Assembly (NCBI RefSeq): GCF_014650995.1
Contig: NZ_BMWA01000028.1
Location: forward strand, 60,858-124,857
DNA: 64,000 nucleotides
Source: Streptomyces viridiviolaceus
GTDB taxonomy: Bacteria; Actinomycetota; Actinomycetes; Streptomycetales; Streptomycetaceae
Direction of reading: 5' to 3'
Shown here: one piece after another, positions 1 to 8,384 of the stretch
Layout: the number at the start of each line of letters is the position of its first letter
How positions within the stretch are numbered: the stretch's first letter is position 1
Translations under genes and position numbers: made by a program
The notes under the pieces: generated by a model
Seen by the model: the letters and a program-made list of their open reading frames with translations, nothing else
Database searches by the model: none
Told to the model about the DNA's origin: nothing

Positions 1-281
1 CCGGGGGTGCCGAACAGGTACAGCGTCAGCGTGTCGTTGATGCTGATCTTGCCGAAGTCCAGGCTGACGGTGGTCCGGGCCTTGTCGGCGACGCCGATGA
101 GGTGGTCGACGTCGGCGCTGGCCTGGGTGAGGGTCTCCTCGGTGGTGAGCGGCCTGATGTCGCTGACCGAGCGGACCATGGTGGTCTTGCCCGTACCGAA
201 ACCGCCGGCGATCATCACCTTCACCGAGCGGGTGGGCCCGCCACCCGGCTGCCCGGGCCGGTCAAAGCCTTTGAAGTCCAC
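1..281 (-). CDS. cvnD: Conservon GTPase CvnD, N-terminal part (runs off the left edge)
   Basis: Ras-like small GTP-binding protein of the Streptomyces conservon, which works with CvnA, CvnB and CvnC in a membrane-associated complex resembling a eukaryotic G-protein system. Only the first 93 codons are present. The translation starts at a GTG and has a P-loop, GGFGTGKTT, at about residues 28-36, followed by the family's ATP/GTP-binding sequence. The GTG at 281 lies 20 bases inside the end of cvnC, so the two are translationally coupled. This is the fourth gene of the operon read leftward. The assignment rests on the P-loop plus gene order cvnA-B-C-D. Confidence 0.93.
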   Translation of the reverse strand, partial: MDFKGFDRPGQPGGGPTRSVKVMIAGGFGTGKTTMVRSVSDIRPLTTEETLTQASADVDHLIGVADKARTTVSLDFGKISINDTLTLYLFGTP

Positions 282-633
282 TGAGTATCTCCTCCAGGAG
301 CGCGAGGTCGGTCCCGCGGCCGGCGTCGTGCGCCGGGATGGGGTCACGGGCTTCGATACGGCCTGCCTGGAGCAGGTCCGACAGCAGCACCGCGAGAATG
401 TTGAAGGGCAGCCCCAGGTGGGCGCCGAGTTCGGCCACCGACAGCGGATCGCGGCAGCGCCGGAGGATCTCCTGGTGCTCGTGCTGCATGCCCGGTGAGG
501 GGGCGGTGCGGGCCACGACGAGGGTCGCGACGTCGAGGCTCGCCGCCGAACCAGCCGGTCCGCTGCGCCCACCGGTGAGGACGTAGTAGCGCTCGAGACC
601 GGACGGCTCCGTCGGCCGGCGGGCAGCACTCAT
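262..633 (-). CDS. cvnC: Conservon protein CvnC (DUF742)
   Basis: A 123-residue DUF742 protein, third member of the conservon. The family is thought to contribute a winged-helix-like surface to the CvnA-B-C-D complex; its biochemical role is poorly defined. Visible family features are the N-terminal ERYYVLTGGR segment and the central block around VAELGAHLGLPFNILAVLLSDL (residues about 67-88). The start ATG overlaps the cvnB stop by four bases (ATGA) and the 3' end overlaps cvnD, which indicates one cotranscribed unit with tightly coupled translation. Confidence 0.93.
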   Translation of the reverse strand: MSAARRPTEPSGLERYYVLTGGRSGPAGSAASLDVATLVVARTAPSPGMQHEHQEILRRCRDPLSVAELGAHLGLPFNILAVLLSDLLQAGRIEARDPIPAHDAGRGTDLALLEEILSGLQRL

Positions 634-1040
634 CCAGGGTGCTCCTCCAGGCGCCGACTGGTGCCGAGGAGTTCACCCATCCTGCGGGCCGTGTCCCTCA
701 TCTGATGGCCGAGGAGACCCTGGTCGAGGCCCTCCCGGGCGAGGACGCCGAGATACGTCTCCACCCCCGCGCGGACGACGAAGAGGTGCCCGCCGTCGAC
801 CTCGATCATCGCCAGCCGCAGGTGTCCCGCGGCCTGCCGGAACTGCTCGGCGACCGGCTGGGCCAGCGCCTGCAGGCCGGCCACCACGGCGGCGAAGCGG
901 TCCACGTCGTCGGGGTCCTCGGCGCCGTGGGAGGTGATGGCCTTGCCGTCGCTGGAGGCCACGAGGGCGAAACGGATCTCCTGGATGCTCTCCACGAGGT
1001 CGCGGAGCGCCCAGCTCACGTCGGTTCCCTGGTGCGTCAT
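630..1040 (-). CDS. cvnB: Conservon roadblock/LC7 protein CvnB
   Basis: A 136-residue roadblock/LC7-domain protein, comparable to the MglB-type GTPase-activating partners of small GTPases. It is expected to interact with CvnD. The domain covers about residues 10-110 (segments DLVESIQEIRFALVASSDG and HLFVVRAGVETYLGVLAREG). The length is normal. The gene sits 5 bases after cvnA and overlaps cvnC by ATGA. Confidence is high from the fold signature and the gene order. Confidence 0.94.
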   Translation of the reverse strand: MTHQGTDVSWALRDLVESIQEIRFALVASSDGKAITSHGAEDPDDVDRFAAVVAGLQALAQPVAEQFRQAAGHLRLAMIEVDGGHLFVVRAGVETYLGVLAREGLDQGLLGHQMRDTARRMGELLGTSRRLEEHPG

Positions 1041-1045
1041 GGGGA

Positions 1046-2596
1046 CTAGTCGCTCTCTTCAGTGCGGTGCCCGGTGGCCTCGCCACCGGTGGTCGTGTCA
1101 CGGTCTGCGGCGCCCTCCGGCCTCGGGGAGGTGCCGGCCCCCGCCGCGCCGGGGTCGCGTCCGGCGGTGGCGAAGGCGGCGAGTCCGGCGAAGGAGGCGT
1201 CCGGTGGAACGGCCGGAACGGCGGAGGCGGAGGACCCGCCGTCCCGGCCGGTGGACCCGGCCGGCGTCGGCCCGGCGGCCGGCTCGTCGCGCCGGCTGCG
1301 GCGCCGGGGAAGTCCGCCGGGCGTGGTCCGCGCGGCGTCGTCGCCGGCCGGGGCGGCGGCGGGCCGCCCGGACGGGACCGCGGCGGTGGGCGGGGGCGCC
1401 TGCGCGGCGGCCGGCAGCGGGCTGAAGTACTTGTGCGGCACGACCACCACGACGGACGTGCCCAGCCACGGCGAGTCGGCGAAGGTGACCCGGATGCCGT
1501 AGCGGCGGGCGAGGATGCCGACCACGCGCAGGCCGATGTTAGCGTCCTCCGAGATGCCGCCGAGCCCCGCGCCGGGCGCGGTCCCCGCGAGGGCGTGCTC
1601 GGCCTCGCGCTTCTTCTCCCCGCTCAGTCCCTTGCCGGAGTCCTGGATCTCGATGCCGACGCCGTTGGGGACCTCCTTGCCGGAGACGACCACCGACTCG
1701 GTGGGCGGTGAGTACCGTGCGGCGTTGTCCAGCAGGTGGGCGAAGATCAGCGTGAGGTGGTCCACCAGACCGCCGTCGACGCCGAGTTCGGGCAGGTGGT
1801 GCAGCTGGACGCGGTGGAAGTCCTTGATGCGCCCGATGCCACCGCGCACCACGCTCAGCAGGCGCTGCGGCTCCTGCCACTGCCGCCCCGGGCGGTCGGA
1901 GCCGCCGAGCACGCCGATGCTGGCGGCGAGGCAGTCGGCGGGGCCGATCGCCTGGTCGAGTTCCATCAGGCCCCGGGCGACGGCCGGCAGCCTGCCGTGC
2001 TCGCCCTGCATCTCGTGCAGCCGGCCGCGGAGCTTGCTGGTCAGGACGTGGATGCGGTTGCCGACGCCGATGACGGCCTGTTCGGCGGAGGTGGAGCGGT
2101 CGAACTCCGCCTCGACGCCGATCAGCGCGGTTCTGAGGACCTTGCGCAGCTCGGCCTGCAGAGCGGCGCCCACCTTCGCGCAGCTCTCGGTGGTCGGCAG
2201 GATGTCGTCGATGGCGTCTCCGGCGCGCAGCCGCTTCATCGCGTCGGGCAGCTGCTCGTCGGCGAGCCGGGACACCGCGGCCAGCTGGTGACCGAGCCGC
2301 TCCTCGTACGCCTGTACCTGTTCCGCGAGCTGTGCCTCGTACGTCCGTGTCTGCTCCGCCCGGGAGGCCCGGTGGGCGTCCTCGGCGCGGCGCAGCTGCG
2401 CGCGGGAGCGGAGGAGGAGGCGCACGCAGACGGTGCCGGCCGCCGTCGCCGCGGCACCGGCGACGGCGGTGGTCATTCGCTCCGAACTCAGGAAAGTGGC
2501 GGCCAACGTCCCGCCGCCCAGACCCAGCGGCATCAGCCACCAGGTGTGCCAGGCGACAGGGGCCCGCGCCGCCGGCGGCGGAGTGGCGAGTTCCAT
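1046..2596 (-). CDS. cvnA: Conservon sensor histidine kinase-like protein CvnA
   Basis: Membrane-bound histidine-kinase-like first gene of the conservon, 516 residues from the chosen start. Two membrane segments lie near residues 19-36 and 43-62, then a coiled coil (about 65-115) and a GHKL ATPase domain (about 275-390). Its N box is HLLDNAARYSPP (287-298), the G1 box is QDSGKGLS (318-325) and a G2-like stretch NIGLRVVGILARRYGI follows. No clear phospho-accepting H box was seen, as is usual for CvnA. The tail from 395 is Pro/Ala-rich and disordered. A GAAGG stands six bases before the ATG at 2596; an ATG at 2602 is also in frame. Confidence 0.92.
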   Translation of the reverse strand: MELATPPPAARAPVAWHTWWLMPLGLGGGTLAATFLSSERMTTAVAGAAATAAGTVCVRLLLRSRAQLRRAEDAHRASRAEQTRTYEAQLAEQVQAYEERLGHQLAAVSRLADEQLPDAMKRLRAGDAIDDILPTTESCAKVGAALQAELRKVLRTALIGVEAEFDRSTSAEQAVIGVGNRIHVLTSKLRGRLHEMQGEHGRLPAVARGLMELDQAIGPADCLAASIGVLGGSDRPGRQWQEPQRLLSVVRGGIGRIKDFHRVQLHHLPELGVDGGLVDHLTLIFAHLLDNAARYSPPTESVVVSGKEVPNGVGIEIQDSGKGLSGEKKREAEHALAGTAPGAGLGGISEDANIGLRVVGILARRYGIRVTFADSPWLGTSVVVVVPHKYFSPLPAAAQAPPPTAAVPSGRPAAAPAGDDAARTTPGGLPRRRSRRDEPAAGPTPAGSTGRDGGSSASAVPAVPPDASFAGLAAFATAGRDPGAAGAGTSPRPEGAADRDTTTGGEATGHRTEESD

Positions 2597-2886
2597 CTGC
2601 ATCCTTCGAAGCAAAACGATCGAACAAGGGGGTGTGCGAGGAGACCGCGAGGAGACCGCGCCCATGAGTACGCGTCGAAAGACGAACCGTCGGTCCGTCA
2701 ACTCGCAACGCTGATGGGGAGCTTAGCCGTTGCGATGCCGAAAAGATCAATTCGGTGGCCCGGTGGAAGTGAGGATTCCGCCACGTCCTGCGAGGGTCGC
2801 CGGGCCCTCGCGGAGGGGTGTGATTCCGACGGCACACGGCGGCCGGGCCGTGTCCGGGCGGGCGCGGGTGGGCAGGCTGGGTCACC
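2597..2886. promoter_or_regulatory. Intergenic control region of the conservon and the divergent oxidoreductase
   Basis: A 290-base divergent spacer between cvnA and the oxidoreductase. It contains a tandem copy of the 11-mer GCGAGGAGACC (2636-2657). On the minus strand a TTGATC and a TAAGCT about 19 bases apart (near 2735-2762) could serve as -35 and -10 elements for cvnA. No convincing ribosome-binding site precedes the oxidoreductase start. The promoter assignment is weak. Confidence 0.3.
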
Positions 2887-3837
2887 ATGAACGACGTGAA
2901 CACGATGCGAGCCATCAGCCAGGACACCCTCGGCGGGCCCGAGGTCCTGAAGGAAGTACGGCTGGAGCGCCCCGAGCCGCGCCCGAACGAGGTGCTGGTG
3001 CGGGTGCGTGCCGCCGGAGTGAACCCCACCGACTGGAAGCACCGCGCGAACGGCGGCTTCCTCGGTGAGCCACCCTTCGTGCTGGGCTGGGACGTCTCCG
3101 GCGTGGTGGAGGCGGTGGGGATCGGCGTGGCCGCGTTCCGGCCGGGCGACGAGGTCTTCGGCATGCTGTCCTACCCGTTCGGCCACGGCTCCCACGCGGA
3201 GTACGTGACGGCCCCGGCGCGTACGTTCACGCACAAGCCGGACGGGATCGACCACGTCCAGGCCGGCGCCCTCCCCCTGGTCTCGCTGACGGCGTGGCAG
3301 GCCCTGGTGGAGCGGGCGGACCTCCGTCCCGGGCAGCGGGTGCTGATCCACGCGGCGGCCGGCGGCGTCGGCCATGTGGCGGTGCAGATCGCCAAGGCCC
3401 GGGGAGCGTACGTCATCGGCACCGCCAGCGCGGGCAAGCACGAGTTCCTGCGCTCCATCGGCGTGGACGAGCCGCTGGACTACCGGGGGACGGACTTCGC
3501 CGAGGTGGTGAAGGACATCGACGTGGTGCTGGACACCATCGGCGGCGAGACGTCCGTCCGGTCGCTGCGCGTGCTGCGCCCGGGCGGGGTGGTGGTGTCG
3601 ATCCTGCCCGTCGGGTCGGCGGACTTCTACGAGGAGGCCGAGCGGCTCGGCGTACGGGCGGTGCGCATGCTCGTCGACGCCGACCGGAGCGACATGCGGC
3701 AGATCGCCGAACTGGTCGAGTCGGGCGGGCTGCGTGCCACGGTGGCGAAGACGTTCCCGCTGGCCGACGCCGCTCAGGCACACGCCCTCGGGGAGACCGG
3801 CCGCACCACGGGCAAGCTGGTCCTCGTCGTCGACTGA
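2887..3837 (+). CDS. NAD(P)H-dependent MDR-family oxidoreductase (quinone-oxidoreductase type)
   Basis: A medium-chain dehydrogenase/reductase of 316 residues, resembling zinc-free quinone oxidoreductases. It has an N-terminal GroES-like domain (about 10-125, with the motif VNPTDWKHRANG) and a Rossmann nucleotide-binding segment with AAAGGVGHVAVQIAKARG near residues 157-174. The zinc-ligand cysteines of alcohol dehydrogenases are absent. The substrate cannot be told from sequence. An ATG six codons downstream (2905) is an equally good start because neither has a clear ribosome site. It stands alone, divergent from the conservon. Confidence 0.88.
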   Translation: MNDVNTMRAISQDTLGGPEVLKEVRLERPEPRPNEVLVRVRAAGVNPTDWKHRANGGFLGEPPFVLGWDVSGVVEAVGIGVAAFRPGDEVFGMLSYPFGHGSHAEYVTAPARTFTHKPDGIDHVQAGALPLVSLTAWQALVERADLRPGQRVLIHAAAGGVGHVAVQIAKARGAYVIGTASAGKHEFLRSIGVDEPLDYRGTDFAEVVKDIDVVLDTIGGETSVRSLRVLRPGGVVVSILPVGSADFYEEAERLGVRAVRMLVDADRSDMRQIAELVESGGLRATVAKTFPLADAAQAHALGETGRTTGKLVLVVD

Positions 3838-3984
3838 CGAAGCGGCCTGAGATTTCGATGACATATGTCAATCGAACATGCTCATATTCACTCCATCGAG
3901 GGTAACTTGCTGAGTAAGCAGGGCCGTTGGAGCCACCTACGGCCCCCACAGGCTCCCCATCCGCAGGCTGGAGGCGTTGTCGTC

Positions 3985-4371
3985 GTGCGGCAGGAATCCG
4001 CTTCGCCCACCCGGCATCTGCGTGTCCGCCGGGACCGGGGCTACACGGTGCTGGAGTTCCGGGGCGAGATCGACATCGCCGCGGCCGCCGAGATCGCCCC
4101 CCGCCTGGACCAGGAGACGAGGCGCCCCGGCGCCCGGGTCGTGCTCGACCTCAGCGGGATCGAGTTCTTCGACTGCTCCGGACTGCGGCTGCTGTACCGG
4201 GCTCGTCGCCAGGCTCTCGACCAGGGCGGACAGGTGCACCTGGTGTGTGCCCACCCCCTGACGCTGCGCATGCTGCGGATCACCGGCCTGGCGGGGCTGC
4301 TGCCCCCGTCGCCGACCCTGGAGGAGGCGCTCGGCGTCACCCGGTCGGCCGCGCGTCGAACAGGGCGCTGA
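3985..4371 (+). CDS. STAS-domain anti-sigma factor antagonist
   Basis: A SpoIIAA/BldG-type antagonist expected to bind an anti-sigma kinase and release a stress or developmental sigma factor when dephosphorylated. The GTG at 3985 gives 128 residues and has GGAGG about ten bases upstream; a longer frame from 3865 lacks a ribosome site. The STAS fold is seen as YTVLEFRGEIDIAAAAEIAP, then VVLDLSGIEFFDCSGLRLL, whose serine in DCSG is the usual phosphorylation site. The 3' end overlaps the convergent PRPP synthetase gene by 35 bases. No kinase partner lies beside it. Confidence 0.88.
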   Translation: MRQESASPTRHLRVRRDRGYTVLEFRGEIDIAAAAEIAPRLDQETRRPGARVVLDLSGIEFFDCSGLRLLYRARRQALDQGGQVHLVCAHPLTLRMLRITGLAGLLPPSPTLEEALGVTRSAARRTGR

Positions 4372-5290
4372 CCGACTCGCCGTTGTGGATGCGGCGCACG
4401 GCCTCAGCGAGCGCGGGGGCGATGGACAGGATCCGCAGCTTGTCCGTGTGGTCGTCGGCGGGCACCGGCACGGTGTTGGTGCACACGATCTCCAGTACGT
4501 CCGGCTGCTCGCTGAGCCGCTTGAGGGCACCTGCGGCGAACAGCCCGTGCGTACAGGCGAGCCGGACGGTGCGCGGGCCGGCCTCCCTCAGCCGGGCGAG
4601 GAGTTCCAGGACGGTGCTGCCCTTGGCGATCTCGTCGTCGAGCACGATGACGTCGCGTCCGGCGACGTCGCCGATGACGGAGCTGATGCTGACCCGGTCG
4701 TCGGCGTACCGCTGCTTGGCGCCCGCGGCGACCTGGGCGCCGAGCATCCGGGCGAACGCGGCGGCCTCCTTGGCGTTGCCGAGGTCCGGCGAGACGACCG
4801 TCGTGCGGGACAGGTCGTACCGGCGGAAGTGCGCGGCCAGTTCGCGCAGCGCGTGCAGATGGTCGACGGGTACCGAGAAGAAGCCGTGCACCTGCGGCGA
4901 GTGCAGCGTCATCGCCAGCACACGGCCGGCGCCCGCCGCCACCAGCAGGTCCGCGACCAGGCGCCCGCCCAGGGAGATCCGGGGCGCGTCCTTCTTGTCG
5001 GAGCGGGCGTAGGAGTAGTGCGGCATGACGACGGTGATCCGCCCGGCCGAGGCGCCGCGGGCCGCGTCGCACATCAGCAGCAGTTCGACGAGGTGCTCCT
5101 GGACCGGCCTGACCAGCGGCTGGATCAGGAAGACGTCGCGCTCCCGGCAGTTGGCCTGAAGCTGCACCTCGAGGCAGTCGTTGGCGAACCGGCTGATCCG
5201 GGTCGGGCTGAGGGGGACGCCCAGGTGGGCGCAGACCTCCTCGGCCAGCTCGGGGTGGGCACTCCCGCTGAACACGGCGATGTCTCGCAC
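4337..5290 (-). CDS. Ribose-phosphate pyrophosphokinase, atypical paralogue
   Basis: A 317-residue PRPP synthetase, which makes 5-phosphoribosyl diphosphate from ribose 5-phosphate and ATP. The N-terminal FSGSAHPELAEEVCAHLG and MPHYSYARSDKKD (89-101) are typical family motifs. The PRPP-binding loop reads VIVLDDEIAKGSTVLE (214-229), whereas the housekeeping enzyme usually has a VDDMIDTGGT-like loop. This suggests a second, divergent copy rather than the essential Prs. The start is GTG with GGAG six bases upstream. It stands alone, so a dedicated pathway is not evident. Confidence 0.85.
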   Translation of the reverse strand: MRDIAVFSGSAHPELAEEVCAHLGVPLSPTRISRFANDCLEVQLQANCRERDVFLIQPLVRPVQEHLVELLLMCDAARGASAGRITVVMPHYSYARSDKKDAPRISLGGRLVADLLVAAGAGRVLAMTLHSPQVHGFFSVPVDHLHALRELAAHFRRYDLSRTTVVSPDLGNAKEAAAFARMLGAQVAAGAKQRYADDRVSISSVIGDVAGRDVIVLDDEIAKGSTVLELLARLREAGPRTVRLACTHGLFAAGALKRLSEQPDVLEIVCTNTVPVPADDHTDKLRILSIAPALAEAVRRIHNGESVSALFDARPTG

Positions 5291-5558
5291 GGACCGCTCC
5301 TCGCGTGATCCTGTCCGGTTCGACGGTGCCGGGCCCCGGACGTGCTGTCGCGGCGGGCCTTGGGGGGTCGCGCCGTGGTGACGCCGTCCATGTTCTCCCG
5401 GGTCGGGATCCCGCGCACGGCCGTCGCCGCGGCCACCGTCGCACCGGGCCCCGGGACGGGTGGGGACCGTGCGCCCGTCCCCCGCACCGGGTCCTCAACT
5501 CGATTGCCTGCCACAGGAGATGGCGGGCATGCGGACAGTAGGAAGGAGGGCCGTCGCC

Positions 5559-6221
5559 ATGACGACTCCCATCAGGCACCTCCCCAGGCGCATACCCGGC
5601 TGGGCCAAGGCGCTGGTCGCGCTCGTGCTGGTGCTCGTCGTGCTGTTCGCGGGGCTCCGGCTGAGCGTCGTCCCGGGTCTGAAGGACCTGTTCGGCACCG
5701 ACACCCAGGACCGCTCGGGGCCCGCGCTGCTGAAGTCCGTCCGGGACATCAGCCGCTACGAGGCCGCCTCCGGCAACTTCCAGGTCGTCGTGGACCTGGA
5801 GAAGGACGCCCGGTTCCTGCCCGACGCGATCCGCGGCACCCGCACCCTGTACGTCGGGGCGGGCACCGTGGACGCCTACGTGGACCTGGGGAAGGTGGGC
5901 GAGGACGACGTCACGGTCGACGAGGACCGGACGTCGGCGACACTGCGGCTGCCGCACGCCGCGCTCGGCGAGCCCGCCCTCGACCCGGAGCGCTCCTACG
6001 CCGTGTCCAAGCAGCGCGGCCTTCTCGACCGTCTCGGCGACCTGTTCTCGGACAACCCGAACGGAGAACAGGCCGTGCAGAAGCTCGCGTCGCGCCACAT
6101 CGGCGACGCGGCGAAGGACAGCGAGCTGGCGGCGCGCGCCGAGAGCAACACCACCGCGATGCTCCAGGGACTGCTGCGGTCCCTCGGCTTCGAGGAGGTA
6201 CGGGTGTCGTACGGGTCCTGA
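5559..6221 (+). CDS. DUF4230 membrane-anchored protein
   Basis: A 220-residue protein with one N-terminal membrane helix (about residues 17-37, ALVALVLVLVVLFAGLRL) and a long extracytoplasmic domain matching the DUF4230 family, whose function is unknown. The ATG at 5559 is chosen because AGGAGG stands nine bases upstream; longer frames lack this. The domain starts near the RSGPALLKSVRDISRYEAASGNFQ stretch. It faces the convergent antiporter operon, and nothing ties the two together. The 270 bases upstream hold no other gene. Confidence 0.8.
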   Translation: MTTPIRHLPRRIPGWAKALVALVLVLVVLFAGLRLSVVPGLKDLFGTDTQDRSGPALLKSVRDISRYEAASGNFQVVVDLEKDARFLPDAIRGTRTLYVGAGTVDAYVDLGKVGEDDVTVDEDRTSATLRLPHAALGEPALDPERSYAVSKQRGLLDRLGDLFSDNPNGEQAVQKLASRHIGDAAKDSELAARAESNTTAMLQGLLRSLGFEEVRVSYGS

Positions 6222-6242
6222 GCCCGCCGGACGCCCGTCGCC

Positions 6243-8018
6243 TCACCCCGTCAGGACCGCGGGCAGGGCCAGCACGCCCAGGACGGTGGTGCCCACCAGC
6301 AGCCACGCCACGTAGTCCCCGACGTGCCCCGACTGCAGCCGCCGCAGCGGCAGTGCCCGCGCGGGTGGCGCGAGCAGCTTCGGGCGGACGACGGCCACGG
6401 CGGCCAGGCCCACGGCCAGGAGGGTCGACACCAGGCCCAGCGCGACACCGACGGGCGTCCAGTGCACGGAGGTCTGCACGAGACCCGCGGTGGTGGCCTC
6501 GCTCATGGCGCGGGCCACCGCGTCGGCGAAGCCGGGGACGGCACCGGCGGCGAGCGCCCCGGCGAGCAGCACCGCCGGGACCGCCGTCATGGTGTCGGGG
6601 ACCCGGCTCAGCGGCTGCCGGGTCTCGGGTTCCTCTCCCGATCCGGTCGTCTCGTAGGCGCCCTCGTCGCCGGCGGCCTCCTGGGGCCTGGGGCCGAGGC
6701 CGAGGAAGACTCGTGCGGCGACCCGCAGCACCGCTCCGGCGGTCACCGCGCTCGCCAGGACGTAGACCACGGTGAGCGGGCCGCCCACGGCCTCCTCGGT
6801 GACGGACTTGCCGAGCGCCGTACCGAACGGCGGCAGTCCCGCCAGGCCCAGCGCCCCCGCGGTGAACAGCACGGCGACACCGCGCAGCGGACGGGCCCTG
6901 CCGTGCAGGACGTGTTCGTCGACGCTGCCGAACCGGTCCAGGAGAATGCCCGTGCAGGCGAACAGCGCGGCCTTCACCCCGGCATGGCCGACGACGTACA
7001 GCGCGACGCCGTCGTCGCCCTCGAGCGTGAGGGTGCCGATGCCGAGCAGGAACAGCCCGGTGTGGGCGATCGTCGAGTACGCCAGCAGCCGCTTGATGTG
7101 GCGCTGGTACCAGCACATCAGCGCGCCGATCGCGGCCGTCAGCGCGCCGAGCACCATCAGGGCGCGCTCCACGTCGGCGGCCGGCAGCCCGCCGGGCCCC
7201 GAGAACACGGTGCCGAGAACCCGCCAGACGCCGAACACGCCGAGCTCGACCATGACGCCGGACAGCAGCATGCACACGGGGGTGGGGGCGACCGCGTGCG
7301 CGTCCGGCAGCCAGAAGTGGAACGGCACCGCCGCCGCCTTGACCAGCAGACCGGTCAGGACGAGGACGAAGCCGGCGAGCACGAGCGCGTCCGGCGGACC
7401 GTACGCGTCCAGTTCCCGCCCGATCTCCGCCATGGCCAGCTCGCCGGTGCGGGCGTACAGCAGCGCGATGCCCATCAGCAGGGCGTACGCTCCCAGCGAG
7501 TTGACGACGGCGAAGGTCAGCGCCCCCTGCACGGCCCGTGCCTCCTCGACCCGGTGCCCGGTCAGGGCGTACGCGACGACGCTCATCAGCTCGAACCACA
7601 CGAACGCGTTGAACAGGTCCCCGGCGATCGCGAAACCGCACATGCCGGCCTGGAAGAGCAGGACGAGCGCCGGGAACGACCCGGCGTTCCCGCGCGGCGG
7701 CGCGTCGAAGGAGCGCCACGAGTACGCCAGCGCCGCCGGCGTCAGCAGGGAGACCAGCGCGGCCATGCCGAGGCCGGGGCCGTCCCCGACCAGGACGATG
7801 CCGACGCTGTGCCCGGCCACGGGCTCCCAGCCACCGGCCCACTCGACCAGCGGCGGCGAGGCGTCGAGCAGCAGCACGACCGCGAGCGCGGCGGTGCCGG
7901 CCGAGACGGCGCAGCCCACGGCCTCGGCGAAGGCCCGGGGCACGACCCGGCCGACGCAGGCCAGCAGGGCGGCGCCCAGCAGGGGTACGGCGACGAGGAG
8001 CGGCAGCAGATGGCGCAT
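6243..8018 (-). CDS. Proton-translocating antiporter subunit MrpD / MbhH type
   Basis: A 591-residue polytopic protein of the NuoL/M/N and MrpD family with about 14-16 membrane helices. It is expected to carry the ion or proton channel of a multisubunit cation/H+ antiporter. Family signatures include VELMSVVAYALTG, the helix around VKAAAVPFHFWLPDAHAVAPTP with the key lysine, and YQRHIKRLLAYSTIAHTG. A charged linker rich in Glu/Gly interrupts the C-terminal third. The ATG overlaps the stop of the MrpC gene (ATGA). It is the last gene of the operon. Confidence 0.9.
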   Translation of the reverse strand: MRHLLPLLVAVPLLGAALLACVGRVVPRAFAEAVGCAVSAGTAALAVVLLLDASPPLVEWAGGWEPVAGHSVGIVLVGDGPGLGMAALVSLLTPAALAYSWRSFDAPPRGNAGSFPALVLLFQAGMCGFAIAGDLFNAFVWFELMSVVAYALTGHRVEEARAVQGALTFAVVNSLGAYALLMGIALLYARTGELAMAEIGRELDAYGPPDALVLAGFVLVLTGLLVKAAAVPFHFWLPDAHAVAPTPVCMLLSGVMVELGVFGVWRVLGTVFSGPGGLPAADVERALMVLGALTAAIGALMCWYQRHIKRLLAYSTIAHTGLFLLGIGTLTLEGDDGVALYVVGHAGVKAALFACTGILLDRFGSVDEHVLHGRARPLRGVAVLFTAGALGLAGLPPFGTALGKSVTEEAVGGPLTVVYVLASAVTAGAVLRVAARVFLGLGPRPQEAAGDEGAYETTGSGEEPETRQPLSRVPDTMTAVPAVLLAGALAAGAVPGFADAVARAMSEATTAGLVQTSVHWTPVGVALGLVSTLLAVGLAAVAVVRPKLLAPPARALPLRRLQSGHVGDYVAWLLVGTTVLGVLALPAVLTG

Positions 8019-8377
8019 CAGCCGCGCAGCTCGGTCAGTTCGTCGGGGTCGACCGTGCCGTGCCGCTTGGCGACCTGCACGACGAGCGCGAGCAGCAGCG
8101 CGGTGACGGTGGCGCCGACGACGACGTCGGTGAGGGCCAGCGCCTGCACGACGGGGTCGACCACGGGGCGTGTGCCGGGCTCGACGTCGGAGAAGACCGG
8201 CGCGGTGGCGCCGTCACGGTAGCCGACGGCCAGCAGCAGGACGTAGGTGGCGGCCTGGCAGACGGACAGACAGCCGACGGCGTGGATCAGGTTGCGGCTG
8301 GTGGCCAGGCCGTAGGCGCCGGCCAGGAAGACCCACACGGCGACCAGGTAGGGCAGTACGTGCGGAACGGCGGTCAC
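8018..8377 (-). CDS. Antiporter subunit MrpC / MbhG type (NuoK-like)
   Basis: A NuoK-like subunit of about 119 residues with three membrane helices (VLPYLVAVWVFLAGAYGLATSRNLIHAVGCLSV, then QAATYVLLLAVG, then DVVVGATVTALLLALVVQVA). The GTG at 8377 is preferred because it follows the MrpB stop closely and has GTGAGG just upstream. A longer frame from 8425 would overlap MrpB by 41 bases. It couples to MrpD by ATGA. The final QALALTDVVVGAT helix is strongly typical of the family. Confidence 0.88.
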   Translation of the reverse strand: MTAVPHVLPYLVAVWVFLAGAYGLATSRNLIHAVGCLSVCQAATYVLLLAVGYRDGATAPVFSDVEPGTRPVVDPVVQALALTDVVVGATVTALLLALVVQVAKRHGTVDPDELTELRG

Positions 8378-8384
8378 AGGGGCC

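Noticed and set aside
2636..2657. Tandem 11-bp repeat as a regulatory array
   Set aside because: Only two copies in a G/A-rich tract; probably a random duplication, so it is recorded only as part of the spacer.
3865..3984. Longer N terminus for the STAS protein from ATG 3865
   Set aside because: No ribosome site and no homology in the added 40 codons; the GTG at 3985 follows GGAGG.
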